From assembly GCA_003313425.1 (NCBI GenBank), contig NHZP01000029.1, forward strand, positions 496,001-560,000: DNA of 64,000 nucleotides, read 5' to 3'. This DNA comes from Pseudopyrenochaeta lycopersici (lineage: Eukaryota > Ascomycota > Dothideomycetes > Pleosporales > Pseudopyrenochaetaceae). Positions 44,735 through 56,941 of the stretch are shown piece by piece. The number at the start of each line of letters is the position of its first letter. The stretch's first letter is position 1. The notes under the pieces are model-generated. The model was not told where the DNA came from, did no database searches, and worked only from the letters and a program-made list of their open reading frames with translations. The position numbers and the translations under genes are program-made.

Positions 44735-45847
44735 ATGCCGCCCAAGGCGCCCCTCAATTGGGCCCTAATGCCTCCGTTATTTCTTCTGCCCTCGTCGACG
44801 CGGTCTCTCGTCCCGTCAATACAGCAAAATGTGACACAAATCTCAAGAACCGCGATTGCATACACATCAGTTCGAGGCATCAAATCCACCTTCAAGCCAA
44901 CACGAGATCGTTTTGCGCATCACCCCTCAAAGCCAGCGCTAAACAGCACGTCGACCGCTGCCCTGGAAAGGAAAGCGCATTCTACACCGCTCCGCACCGG
45001 TCTTCTCGCGAATAAAAAGGGCATGACAGCAATGTACGACCCGGAAACTGGCAAACGGACAGCATGCACAGTCCTACAGTTAGACCGTAACGAAGTCGTC
45101 GCGCACAAAAGAAGAGAGAAGAATGGATATTGGGCTGTACAGATTGGAGCTGGCCAGAAGGAGGCGCGGAACGTCACCAAGCCCATGCTGGGGCACTATG
45201 CGGGGGCAAGAGTGCACCCAAAGAGATGGCTAGCCGAATTCAAAGTGCGTGATGAAGCAGGTCTGCAAGTGGCGGTTGGACAGACGGTGGGCGCGAACTG
45301 GTTCAGTCCAGGGCAGTGGGTGGACGTCAAGGCGATCAGCAGGGGTATGGGATTTGCGGGTGTAAGTTAAATGACATTGAGAGAGAGAGGAAAACCAAAG
45401 CTCACTGATCAATTAGGGCATGAAACGCCACGGATTTGGCGGTCAACCCGCATCCCATGGTAATTCGCTCACACATCGCGCCATGGGTTCTGCGGGTGGT
45501 TCACAAGGTTCCGGCTCTCGCGTCTTGCCAGGTAAACGCATGGCTGGAAACATGGGCAACGAGAGTGTGACGGTCAAGAACTTGAAGGTGTTACAGATCG
45601 ATGAGAAGAATGGAATTGTGGTCGTCAATGGTACGTTCCATCAAGCTGGTGCAGTAACTCGGGAAGGCATAAGAAGTCTCTAACAAATCACTTAGGATGT
45701 GTACCAGGCCCGAAAAACCAGATCATCCGAGTTTCAGACGCCCTGGGCAAACCCTGGCCCAAGGGTCCTATGACGACGGCAGAGCTTGCGCCAGTAGAGA
45801 TCTTGGCCACAGCCAGCAGCACTGAGGCTGCTGCCGCTACCTCATGA
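44735..45847 (+). CDS. MRPL9: Mitochondrial large-subunit ribosomal protein uL3m
   Basis: Exons 44735..45361, 45417..45630 and 45696..45847 with introns of 55 and 65 bp, 330 aa. The first ~85 residues are a presequence rich in Ser, Pro and Arg. The L3 core follows: LLANKKGMTAMYDPETGKR, the tentacle segment [31 protein letters not shown], and GKRMAGNMGNESVTVKNLKV. The exposed loop near the peptidyl-transferase centre ([11 protein letters not shown]) is intact. The first intron falls inside the conserved [11 protein letters not shown] sequence, which confirms the splice. In yeast this family is YmL9/Mrpl9. Confidence 0.95.
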
Positions 45848-46857
45848 ATTGAAGTATCAAATATAGAGAAGAAGAGCACTGTACTATATATCATACGAGG
45901 CGTTTCGGACAGCCTGAACGTCGTCATGCATTAGACGGAGCATGTAACTGTACAGATCTGTATAAATCATGTAAGAGATATCACAACGGTACAGCCAAAG
46001 CCGTCAAAGGCACCCACACAATTTGCAGATGTGATTCAATATGTTCTGCTCTCAACAAGCCTTTGCACATCCCGTCTAATCCCTCTAATCACGTAGCGTC
46101 TGGCATTGCTCGTAGCTATCTGATCGCGTGGGTGCCAAAGCACTACCACAAAGTATACCCAAGCTCTCTTTGGTACCTCTGGAAATTCGCTTTTAACATG
46201 GTATCCAACACATCTGTCGTACGCACGTCTGATATGTACCTTGAACGATGCACGGCGCTTCTTCTCATATCTCGAGAGGGCTTGGAGGAGCGGACACTGG
46301 CGTTTGTGCGCACTGTTCGGGTAGTAATCCTACCGCATGGAGTGGCTTGCAAGCTTTTGATATCGTATGTACCTCGCATTTCATGATACGCTTGTCTTGC
46401 CAAACGGGTCGTTACTTTTGTGTTCCGGGATGCTTCTGCTACAATAATGACGCACCATAGCAGAAGTTCGTATTCTGGATGGGGTTCAAGATGTATTGCT
46501 TTCTATCTTTGTCATTCCGCACTTCAGGCGGGTGCTTGTTTGACGGAGGTCGAGTAGCAACTTTACGCGTTGCTCTTTCAGTTCGAACGACCGGGAACAA
46601 TGACGTGGGATTATCTCCGAGCACGTCTTACTTCCCATATCAAACTCTTTCCCCCACTCCGCAAATGTTCAGCCATTTCTAAAATGCACTCCTTAACGAT
46701 AAAGTTCTCATTAACTACAGCGTAAGAACAAAGTACTGATGATGATTTAGAGCTGTTGATAAGCTACCCAGGGCTCAGACGCGGACTCTTTCACAACTAA
46801 CTCCTCAGCATTATAAGGACCTTCGGTAATTATTCTTCTCATCTAAATCATAGTAAG
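45848..46857. other. Intergenic, no gene seen
   Basis: 1.0 kb between uL3m and the DAO-type gene, both on the plus strand. Only chance ORFs (for example 107 codons at 46063-46386) occur. It probably contains the DAO promoter. Confidence 0.4.
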
Positions 46858-48416
46858 ATGAGGGTACCAGTCACCACCAGTCCGAAGCTTGGCGGTGTTC
46901 CAAGCATCACGTTGCCACAAAATTCGGCCACTTTAAATGTCGAAGAATACGCCTCTCACATTCCAAACCGGGAAAGAACAGGTTTCCCGAAGCAAGGTGG
47001 ACAGTCACTCTCATATTGGCTCCAACAAGTTCGCTGTGATCCGCTCTTAGACCATCGCACGACCAAGACGTTGCCAAATGAAGCAGATACAGTCGTAATC
47101 GGATCAGGCCTCAGCGGAACACTGATAGCGAAACACCTTCTGGAGACCTGGCCATCAAGCAAGGTGGTCATTCTTGAAGCCCGCGAGTTCTGCTCGGGAG
47201 CAACAGGCCGCAATGCTGGGCACTGCAAGCCAGACCAATGGCGAGGGTATGGAAAGTTTGAAAAAGCTTATGGACGGGAGCAGGCTGTCAAGATAATAGA
47301 TAATGAAGCAACGACTTGGAGAGCTCTGGTTGAATACGTCAAAGATCACAATGTAGATTGCGATCTCTGGGTCGGAGATACTCTAGATGTGCCGCTCGAC
47401 GATGAAGTTGCCAAGTTAGCTAAGGAAGTCTTTGAACGATACAAGGACGCAGGAGGGAAAGTTGAGCACATCAAGGTTACACACGATCCTGTTGAAGCAA
47501 ATCGTATATCTAGAATTAAAGGCGCAAGAGCATGTTACGCGTGGCAGGCGTCTACGCTGCAGCCCTGGAAGTTAACAGCGCATATTATGCGCGATAACTT
47601 GAAGTTGGGAGCGAATTTGCAAACCTACACGCTCGCGAAATCTATTACAGCGGACAAAACAGGCACAAAGAAGTGGGCTGTCCACACCGAAAGAGGGATT
47701 ATCACATGCGACACCGTCGTGCATGCCACGAATGCATATAGTGCTGCCTTGGAACCGTCTTTGAGAGGTGTCATCACACCAAAACCACATATATGCAACA
47801 AGGTCATTCCACCTCGTACATACAGTGGCTCTCAAGGTCTGCAGAACTCGTATGGCGTCTTGCTCCCAAATGGAGCATTTTTCAGCATAAACCCCCGCTG
47901 TTCCACAGACGGAAACATTATGTTTGGCGGCTCAAATCCAGGACAGCGAGCATTGGATGACTGGGTTGAGAACAACCCGGAGAACTGTATCAATGATGGT
48001 TTTGCAAATTTGGAAGGCGTGACAAAATATGTGAAAGAATTGGTGTATAAGGAATTCGAAGGGTGGAAAGATGCTAGTTTCGGACCTGGAGAAGGATTTG
48101 AGTACAGTTGGAGCGGCATCATAGGTTTGAGTGCTGATGGAGTGCCGTTCGTGGGCGAGGTGCCGGAAAAGCAAGGGCAGTGGATATGTGCCGGCCATCA
48201 TGGACAGTAAGTTGCAAAACCCTCCATGAGATGCATTGCTGACATTGGAAAAGTGGTATGGCAAGGATCTTTACAGCCGCACCTGGGCTTGTGAAGCTTA
48301 TGAGCGGCGAACCATGGGATGCGACAGGGCTTCCGGAGGTATACCAAATATCTCCCGAGCGACTAAATAATCTAAAAAAGGAGGCCGAAGACGCGCCAAA
48401 GGTTGCTGTTATCTAG
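46858..48416 (+). CDS. FAD-dependent oxidoreductase, DAO family
   Basis: Exons 46858..48206 and 48254..48416 with a 47-bp intron, 503 aa. The Rossmann motif VVIGSGLSGTLIAKHL (about residues 79-94) binds FAD, and ARSATGRNAG-like sequence (FCSGATGRNAGHCKPDQW) follows as in the DAO superfamily. The C-terminal SGIIGLSADGVPFVGEVP and the post-intron HGMARIFTAAPGLVKLM close the FAD site. Fungal members are often compared with bacterial gamma-glutamylputrescine oxidase (PuuB-like) and sarcosine/amino-acid oxidases, so oxidation of an amine or amino acid is inferred without substrate. It is followed, 1 kb downstream and on the same strand, by a SAF-domain oxidoreductase, suggesting a joint catabolic role. 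No signal peptide or peroxisomal SKL ending is present. Confidence 0.9.
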
Positions 48417-49447
48417 ATGCATATGTAGAGACAAATGAGCATGGATCATAGCCCAACCTTGGTTGAGACGAGGGGTTTGCGTCATGATCCGTCCATCGCC
48501 CTTTGTTTATTCCCTTTGCTCCTCAAACTCTAACCATTAAATCCCAAGATCCCAAAGGGCAATCAACCGAACTCCAATACCGCGTGCCGCATCCACCGTA
48601 ATCATATCCCTTGTTTCCACGCTACCATGGTTCCACCCAGGGAGGGCGCGGGTAGACCGCGACACTCGGAACCGTGGATCAAGCGCCGCAATCCACACTT
48701 TCTTGCACAACATACCTATCACGGTAAGTATAGGATTGCGGTGAGATGCAGCTGCGGTAGCGAGTCTGCGGTCGTGGATGCTGGTGTTGTGGCAGTCATG
48801 GCGATTGGTGTGTAGTTGTGGAGAAGCGGTTTGACGTGGCATTGCAGTGTAGGTTGCTTTTCTGTGGTAGCGAGGTGAACATGACACGATAAACAGGGAA
48901 CGGCATTATAGCTCCACTCGGGCTCAGGTAACCTGTGGCTTTTGTCAGCCTGACATCATTTATGGTCTCATGGAAAGCCTCTGAAGCTCCACATAGCCGT
49001 ATGAAGGGGGTAGGATTCCATGATTAGGTGTGAAAATTGGTGCGTGCTTGGCCTATTGTGTTCCTTGACATGCGCCGTTCGGCCTTTCATACTGCTCACG
49101 GAACATTTGGCTTGTCAGACTGCGAGCGTTGCGGATCATTTTTCCTGGGAAAGCTCATCCGGCGGAAAAGTCGACCTCAGACGTCAACATTTAGAAGAAG
49201 TGCGTCACCAGGTTTGCTCTTCAAGCGTCCTCGGGGGCTCGGCGAGTAATCCGACGACTATGTTTAGCTCGAGACGAGGCACTTGAGGATGCAGAATCCC
49301 ATCTGCGGGGTATGAGACCAACAACCTTCGGAAGGGAAATAGTATGGAAATAAGTATGTATAGAATAGACAACTTGAACGTAGTGATCATATTCACACAA
49401 AGGTTGATCAACGGTATTCGAGGCCACAATCAATACTCAGATTCAAG
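48417..49447. other. Intergenic, no gene supported
   Basis: 1.0 kb between the two co-oriented oxidoreductase genes. A minus-strand frame (48537-48887, 116 codons) has no domain. The last ~150 bp are AT-rich, as expected for the downstream promoter. Confidence 0.4.
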
Positions 49448-50912
49448 ATGACGAGCCTCTCAACTAAGTTAGCCGCGTTGGAAGAGGCAGGCAAACCTAT
49501 ACAGGTTGGTATCATAGGGGCAGGCAAATTTGGTTCAATGTAGTCAGTATACGATATATCCAACTCGCTTTACGCTCGTTGATGATAACGGTAGCATCTC
49601 GCAATCTCATCGCACCAGAGGCATCCGACTAGCAGCTATTGCGGATCTTGCTCCTGAACGAGCTCTAAACGCCTTGAAGAAGACTGGATTCCCACAGGAA
49701 AAGTATGATACCACAGCATCGTTGTCACTAGAGGAAGGTCTCTTGCAGGGGAAGACTGCCATTACTACCGATTCCCTTGCGATGATTGCCACACCAGGGA
49801 TCGATGTTATCTTAGAAGTAACTGGTAATCCAGCAGCTGGGGTGCGGCATGCACTAATGTGCTGCGAGCACAAGAAGCACATTGTTATGATAAATGTAGA
49901 GGCTGATGTGCTGGCTGGACCTCTGCTCACCCGGAAAGCCAAGGAAGCTGGTATAATTTACTCAATGGCGTACGGAGACCAGCCCGCTCTCATAGCAGAG
50001 CTTGTAGACTGGGCCACAACTACAGGTTTCGATGTCGTGTGTGCGGGCAAGGGCACGAAACATTTACCACAGTACCATTATTCGACTCCTGACACTGTCT
50101 GGAACCATTACGGCTTCACAAAGGAGCAGCTCGCGAGCGGTGACTTTAATCCTCAAATGTTCAATTCATTCTTGGATGGCACAAAGTCTGCCCTTGAGAT
50201 GGCGGCCGTTGCAAATGGCTGCGATTTGTCTCCACCGTCGGATGGTCTTGCATTCCCGCCATGTGGCAGACACGATCTCCCAGAAGTTCTCAAACCAAAG
50301 GATGATGGTGGCCAACTGCAGAAGAAGGGAACAGTCGAAGTTGTTTCATGTGTGGAGAAGGATGGGCGATGGGTACACAACGACCTGCGATGGGGAGTCT
50401 ATGTTGTCATCGAAGCACCTGGCCAGTACCAAAAGGAATGCTTCAAGCAATACGGTCTGCAGACGGATTCAACGGGCAAATACGCTGTGCAATACAAACC
50501 CTACCACCTTATTGGTCTCGAACTTGGTATCTCAGTCGCCAGCATCATGGTACGCGGTGAGCCCACCGGTCAAACTAAGACGTGGCGCGGCGATGTTATC
50601 GCGACAGCGAAGCGAGATCTCTTAGTAGGCGAGATGCTAGACGGCGAAGGTGGCTTCATGGTGTATGGCAAGCTGATAACAGCTGAAGACTCGCTTCACA
50701 TTGAAGGGCTACCCATCGGCTTGGCGCATGGGATTATATTGAAACGCAACGTGAGGAAGGACCAAGGACTGTCTTGGGCGGATGTTGAGTACAGTGAGAC
50801 GAGTCAGGCAGTTGCGTTCCGGAGGGAGATGGAGGCTGTATATAGAAGGGAGTTTTATGCCGCGGGACCGTTAGGCGGAGTGAAAACGAATGGTGCTGAA
50901 GGGGCCCAATAG
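49448..50912 (+). CDS. Homoserine-dehydrogenase-like NAD(P) oxidoreductase with SAF domain
   Basis: Exons 49448..49539 and 49595..50912, 469 aa. The first exon encodes the start of a Rossmann fold (QVGIIGAGKFGS, residues 19-30) and would hit a TAG at once if not spliced. The 55-bp intron joins it to ISQSHRTRGIRLAAIADL. Next come VILEVTGNPAAGVRHAL, YGDQPALIAELVDWA and GFDVVCAGKGTKHLPQYHY, then a C-terminal SAF-type beta-clip (DVIATAKRDLLVGEMLDGEGGFMVYGKL and following). This architecture equals the bacterial group annotated as predicted homoserine dehydrogenase with SAF domain (COG4091 type). The real substrate is unknown. The weak GTAGTC donor makes the exact junction the least certain part. 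Confidence 0.85.
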
Positions 50913-52725
50913 CCGAAGATGAAAGCTTGATTGACTGCTGAGTGCAGGTGATAGCATAATGGTACCTGCATTGATGAACTTACGAAGCTGCAATATCAGC
51001 GACTTATTATACAACACCAGTCTCCAAAATGTTTGCATACTGTCGTCGTACAGATGACATGCTAGAACAATTGTCGGAAACAATGTGTTTCGAAAGATTG
51101 ACCTTGCATGAATTATCCTGTTCGGAGGAGAGCATCGGAACAGAGAGGGATCCATCCGTGATGTGTAAAGAACCTGTTACAACCATAGGGTCATCGGAAG
51201 CATGTTCCCCTAAAAGGAGCATTTTGCCACGCCATCAATCCTTTGCGCTGGAAGGATTACAGCCAAACGGCAACGATGTAGATCATCACCCGTCTCAGGC
51301 GTCGCGGGGTTACAATAATTAGGTTTGAAATACTGGTTGCTCAGTATGCGATTAGAAAAAGAAAACCTTATACGAAAGCCCCTGCCGATGGTCTTCGTCT
51401 GACAACACGGGGCACGATTGAACGTGACAGCCATGTAGACGGCCCCGCCACCAACCATGGCGAATTAGAGTGTGGGGGCGGGTGGCTCAGCCGGTTTCCG
51501 GGGGAAGGTTGTAGATTTGGAAATGCTTCGTTCCATGTCAAACGGAAGCATTGTAGTAGGGGAGTCTGTTCATTGACGTGAAGCTATTCGCGGTTGTTAA
51601 CGGGTACATGAACCCAAAGTTGAGCCAGTCAAGAAAAAACACAGAAGGTGCCCCAGGCGGTCCTTTTTTGCGCTTATCTAACCATTGCAGAATCGGTGGA
51701 CGGTGCGGAATGAGCCGGCGCCAATCCAGGGCACCCCCGAGTAGTGTAAGGCTAAATGTCTCCTTCGAGTATGAAGGCCCCAAGCCAATATTGGCTGCGC
51801 ATCGGCTAGAACCATCAAAACTCGGCCCTCTTTTGCGAAACGAGTGGCGGTTCTATTTCAACAGCGAGGCAGTGTCAAACAACAATGTTGGTAATATCAA
51901 GCAGCCCAATTATATTAAGAACTCCGTCCACAAATCGATACATATATGCATGCATACTTCTGCTCTATACCTTCTCCATGGCCGTGGGCTTAATTTGCAT
52001 CGATTTGCAGCGCATTGCAACGCAAATCGGTACGACTGGGTTCGGTGGACAAGCCGATGGATGACACTGCAGAGCCAGATATGTTGAGGATACTTCGTTT
52101 CGGTGAAAATGACAAGTCGATGGTACCGCGATGATCCTGAATCGTTTTATCGGACTGGGAAAGGGATCATATGGATCACATAGGCGAGCAAGCCGAAATG
52201 AGAAATCTTAGCGGGCCCTGACAGCGGTTGAGGCGTGCAAGGCGGAAATGGCTCCACCAGATGGCACGAGTTTCACGTTAAGCCTGGTTTGGACCGGCAG
52301 GTGGTTAGCGCGGTGAAGGATCACAACGCAGGTCCAGCCTCCTTGTTAATTTACTATACGAAGGTGGGGAATTCGATCCAAAAATGGGTCCACAATGCGC
52401 AGTTCCACGAATCATCATCAAGGACATTACCCATCACATTCCTGCTCCTGCAAAGATCATAATGCCACAGCCACGGACGCTTGCCCGAACCCTTGGGTAT
52501 CTGCAGGGTCGCTGCACCGGGATTATTCAGGATTAGGATAAGGTCTGAGAGCATTAACGAGTGGTTCCCCACCGCTCGGACTTTTACGACTTTCTTCTCC
52601 TCATCGACGCTGCCACCGCACCATCGACTATACACCTTAATACACGGGAATTTCTCCAGGTCATCGTCGATAGGCTGCAGTATCGGTCTCGACAGACACA
52701 AAGGACATCAAAGACCTTGCGCACA
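50913..52725. other. Intergenic, no gene seen
   Basis: 1.8 kb. The longest frame (51578-52087, 169 codons) lacks domains, and its composition is that of random sequence. The final part, before 52726, has several CACCAC/ACCTT elements and is presumably promoter plus 5' leader of the membrane protein. Confidence 0.4.
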
Positions 52726-53820
52726 ATGGCAGGAAGAAGGCTTCAAGCTCGGCAGACCGTCAGCTCAAGCACCACTACTCACGCCCAGCCAACCACCACA
52801 TTAGCCTTATCCACAACATTCACTCCAGCCGCATCATGTGCATCCAACAAACTCACTATTCTACCCCCTCCGGGCTATTTTATCTGGGCAAATGAGCCTG
52901 TCCCGTACAATGGCACAACAGTCACAAATTGTTATCCCCCGGAATTCCTCACTAGCTACACCTCCCTTCCATCAGGTATCGATGGCACTTCCATTGTCCC
53001 TGTTATGAGCCCTCTGGTCTGTCCCTCAAATTTTTGTACCGCTTGGGTTGGGGACGACAACTATATTGCGTGCTGTCCATCGTAAGCGGTTCTACGCCGA
53101 GCAATGCGTTTGAGGTAAGAGCTAACACATCGCAGAGGATTCAGGCTCCATTCGCCAAGCACTCCAAAAATCAGAGACCGCCCGGCCTATGGAGGCACTT
53201 GTTATAGCGACTTTACCTTATCGCAAACAGTGACCGCCCTTAAATACAATTCGGGAGGTAACACAAATATCGAGCCATGGGTTGCAACCGATACACTTGC
53301 TCAAGCATTCGCGCATCCAATTGATGGATTTGCCAGCAGCTTCCCCTCGCTCAATTGCCCTGGGCCTGTATCGTCATCTCTTGCCAGCTCAAATTCAAGC
53401 TCAAACGCCCAGTCCTCCACAGCAAGTTCAGGGGGCTCTGGGTCAACTTCAAGTAGCTCGAACAGTGTATCCCCGGGTGCCATTGCTGGTGCTGTGATTG
53501 GGTCCGTGTTTGGATTAGCAGCCATTATCGGCCTAGTTTTCTTCCTGCTTCGCCGCCGCAAACAGACCCGTTCGGAATCGGCACAAGAGATCCACCAAGT
53601 AGACGATGACTTTGCAAAATCCCGATATGAGAAGGAAAGTGGCGTCGCTGCTTCTGAAATCGGTCCTTCTGGGCGTACCAACAAGCACGGACAGATTGTT
53701 TACGAAATGCATTCTCAACAAATACACGAGCTGTCAAATGAAACACCACACGAACTACCATCATGGAGGAATTCGCAAGGGCCTGATGGCAAATTGTCGG
53801 AGCAAAAGTACGCCACGTAA
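52726..53820 (+). CDS. Single-pass membrane protein with Cys-rich ectodomain and Ser-rich stalk
   Basis: Exons 52726..53081 and 53136..53820 with a 54-bp intron, 346 aa. Residues 38-193 hold eight cysteines (38, 69, 99, 104, 116, 117, 141, 193), pointing to a disulphide-bonded extracellular module. A Ser/Gly/Asn-rich stalk (195-232) follows, then one membrane span (233-257) with a positive stop-transfer signal (RRRKQTR) and an ~85-residue polar tail. The layout is like fungal wall sensors and Mid2/WSC-type proteins, but no WSC domain is seen. Oddly, no hydrophobic signal peptide precedes the ectodomain from this ATG. Either the span acts as a reverse signal-anchor or a 5' exon is missing. Confidence 0.75.
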
Positions 53821-55018
53821 AATGGACGCAAAATCGCAAGCAGGGCGCAGTGGGAGTTTTCTGGGAATGCAAAGTTCGATATCCAGTCGTAAATCTGTCT
53901 TCATTTATGTACCCCTTTAGATTATAGGGGTATCTGTACATTCGTTCTTTTGTAGGGTCTAAGTACCCCTCAAAGTTCTTTGATGAGTGTTCATTGAGCC
54001 CAATAAAGCGGCCATGTAGCCAGAATACCAGAAGCACCTGATGCAGTTCTCCAAACTACCCATTCATTGCACCTCTGATGTTAGCGCAGTCACACCATGT
54101 CCTCCACAATGTATCGCCAGCACGTCTGATATCATATTGGAGACCCTCTAGTAAGAAATCTGAGCTGCAACGAGTCCTTGTGGTTGGTTGCTTCCAGACC
54201 ATGCACGGACTTCTTGTCAAGGACCCTCGTCTTCCCTTTCCCAGGCTGAGCTTATTCAGAGTCTTACCTTGTTAAGAGCACGGGAAATCATAATCAAAAT
54301 GAGGTCAATTATCAAAACCTAGGATGTTTCGATATCGTTGACCTCTGTTTAATCCCTATGGAAAGTCATTACAAGTTCACTTTTCTCATCATTCGGTGCT
54401 CTGGGGAAAAATGTTATCGAGACACTGTAAGCAGGGACAGAATCTCTCACCTATAAGCGATTGGCATTTAGGACAACGTGAGGATTGGCGCATGGGTATG
54501 CAACAATGGAATGCAGTGTTACCTAGCCTGCATAATGTTCCAGTTGCCGGAATAGGCAGCGGTCTTGGATGGGTTGTGGATGGTGGTTCTCAACGGGGAA
54601 TAGAAGGAAGGTAGGACGCCCACTCAGTCCCAGAACCTGTCAATGCCAGACAACGTATACTCAGGTTGGCACGGTCGCCGTAGAGCTTTCATGATGCTCT
54701 TGTGTTCTGATACTTTTATTTAGGAATTTAATTCCCTGTAACACGTTTTAGTACAGATGACATGATAGGACACGATATGGTAAAGAGGCTGAAATGCGGA
54801 CGCGGGGTTGACGCCAACCCACGTCGGCCCGAGCTCTTATTCGACTAGTTCAACGCCTTGCTTCGGACAATCATTGTCCGGCGGAACAATCTTTCCAAGT
54901 ATAAGTCTACAGAGGCATACTGCTTGACTGATATCGATATATTTCCAGTCCATCAATACAGAGCTATCAAAGGGCGTTTAATATATCTAACATCACCTCC
55001 TGGAGTAAGCTGTCAACC
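53821..55018. other. Intergenic, no gene seen
   Basis: 1.2 kb between two plus-strand genes with only short ORFs (54396-54614, 72 codons, starting with ATG but without a domain). It presumably holds a 3' UTR and the promoter of the glycerate-kinase-like gene. Confidence 0.4.
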
Positions 55019-55912
55019 ATGTCTAGCCTGGAATCAAGCATACGGCGGGCGCTCGACAAACTTCTTCCAAAGATCAAAGAGCGCCGCCAAGAGTCCTCGA
55101 AGCCCATAATCCTCGGCATCACTGGTCTTCAAGGCTCTGGCAAATCGACATGGGCGTCCAAGATCGTTGACATACTCTCATCAGAACATCAACTTCACAC
55201 TATTACCATCTCTCTGGACGATCTCTACAAGACCCATGATGCTCTCATATCGCAAAGGTACCAAGATCCCCAAAATAAACTTTATCGGACTCGTGGACAG
55301 CCAGGAACGCATGATGAGCAACTAGCAAGGAAGTTCTTCAAAGAACTGCAAGAGTATAATGGGAATGGCGAGCTGAAGATTCCAAGCTTCGATAAAAGCA
55401 GATTCAACGGAGAAGGAGACCGAGCTCCGGAATCAGAGTGGCCAACAATGACAAGAAAGCCAGACGTCGTAGTATTCGAAGGCTGGTGCGTCGGCTTCCA
55501 ACCACTGGCCGCAGGACAAGTCGAAGAAAAGCATGCGTTGGCACTCGCCGGAAAGCTACCTGTAAACACACCCGCCCAGCACCAGCTTTCACATCTTCTT
55601 GAAGTCAACGAAAATCTTAAACGCTACTGTGATGCCTTTATGGGACCCCAGTATTTCGATTTCTTCATCCACATTGATACGGACAACTTGCACAACGTGT
55701 ACACTTGGCGGTTGCAGCAAGAGCATAAGATGATTGAGACGAAAGGCTCAGGCATGTCAGATGATCAGGTCAGAGCCTTTGTAGACGGCTATATGCCAAG
55801 CTATGAGGTATATCTGGATAAACTGCGACAAGGGTTCTTCGAAGAGAAAGGAAAGATGATACGGGTAGTCTTGGACAAGGAGAGGCGGGTCGAGAGACTG
55901 GAAGAGCTGTGA
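55019..55912 (+). CDS. TDA10: Tda10 / D-glycerate 3-kinase-like P-loop protein
   Basis: Single exon of 297 aa with the ATG in context CAACCATG. Walker A is GLQGSGKST (36-44). SLDDLYKTH follows as the acidic switch, then the conserved YRTRGQPGTHDEQLA, PSFDKSRFNGEGDRAP and VVVFEGWCVGFQP, all hallmarks of the plant GLYK / yeast Tda10 family. The C-terminal helix bears WRLQQEH and MPSYEVYLDKL. Plant members phosphorylate D-glycerate to 3-phosphoglycerate in photorespiration. For fungi the activity is inferred from homology, and the yeast protein is described only as an ATP-binding kinase-like protein. Length is normal and all key residues are present. Confidence 0.93.
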   Translation: MSSLESSIRRALDKLLPKIKERRQESSKPIILGITGLQGSGKSTWASKIVDILSSEHQLHTITISLDDLYKTHDALISQRYQDPQNKLYRTRGQPGTHDEQLARKFFKELQEYNGNGELKIPSFDKSRFNGEGDRAPESEWPTMTRKPDVVVFEGWCVGFQPLAAGQVEEKHALALAGKLPVNTPAQHQLSHLLEVNENLKRYCDAFMGPQYFDFFIHIDTDNLHNVYTWRLQQEHKMIETKGSGMSDDQVRAFVDGYMPSYEVYLDKLRQGFFEEKGKMIRVVLDKERRVERLEEL

Positions 55913-56941
55913 GGATGTATGCAGTTTAGTTTCATTCATTGAATATGTAAAGCCTTATTGCTATTATTATCAATGCTGATCTTCATCTCAGTGGGTTAAA
56001 TGACGACGGTTGTTCTTGTAGCTTTTGCTCTAATGAATCCTTTTGAAAAGGCTCCCTATCTTAAATCCAGTGAACATACACTTTGGCAGCAAAATTGTTC
56101 TCTTTTCACAGGCAAGCTCATGTATTGTCTAAGCTACACTCACGAAGACTCTCAAGAAGTTTCTCACTCTAGCTTAATCTATCTACCTTGAAACATACGG
56201 CGAGCTTATGGTATCTCGTGCATGTGCCCGACCTTGCAGCTGTTTCGGCAAAGCTTGTGATGGAGGATGTTCTAGTCTTCGGACGGGCCATGATCGGATA
56301 GTGACATCGACAAGGGATAGATTCGGCCAGCATGAGCATAATGGGTAGAAGTTTATTAATTTTCTATCTATCGGCGGTGAGAATGGACAATGATTAGAAC
56401 AAGATGAAGTGATCAAGTTGGCTATTCTGACAGCATGTCATTGTGTTGCTGCCGCAACGAAGTTAGCATAATCAATGATTTTAGAGCTCAATATATTCAC
56501 AGCTGACTACACTTTCGCCTTGAGTGTTTCCTTGCTTACCGAAACTTCTTGTTGAAGCTGGTGGCTTCCTTTAGCGTTGGCGCTAATGTTTGTGACCCCA
56601 GATGCTCAACATCGAAACATAAGGTAAATTGATTCAACTTGAAGTCTTACATGCATCTTTCAATGTTCTTGAAAGTGGCTGACGCGTGAATTTGCGCACT
56701 TATTAATGTAACACGGAACATTCTAGGCGCCGCTTGCACCAATTGCGAGTTTCAGAGCTCGGCTTTCAGCTGAGGGCGAGGACATCTCAGCTGATGGACC
56801 AAAGCCACACTCGCCAGATTGTTCACAAACAGCCTAGCCCCGCTATCGCTAACTCTGTATCTAGGAAACCAGCCCCGCGCGATGAACTTCAAGGACTTCA
56901 AACCACATTGTCAAATTCGAACATTGCCCGCCGCATAAACC
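55913..56941. other. Intergenic, no gene seen
   Basis: 1.0 kb. Short ORFs only. A frame at 56734-57027 overlaps the next gene's start in another register and is regarded as chance. Confidence 0.4.

Noticed and set aside
48537..48887. 116-codon minus-strand ORF between the two oxidoreductases
   Set aside because: No domain or splice evidence; Arg/His/Thr-rich chance translation.
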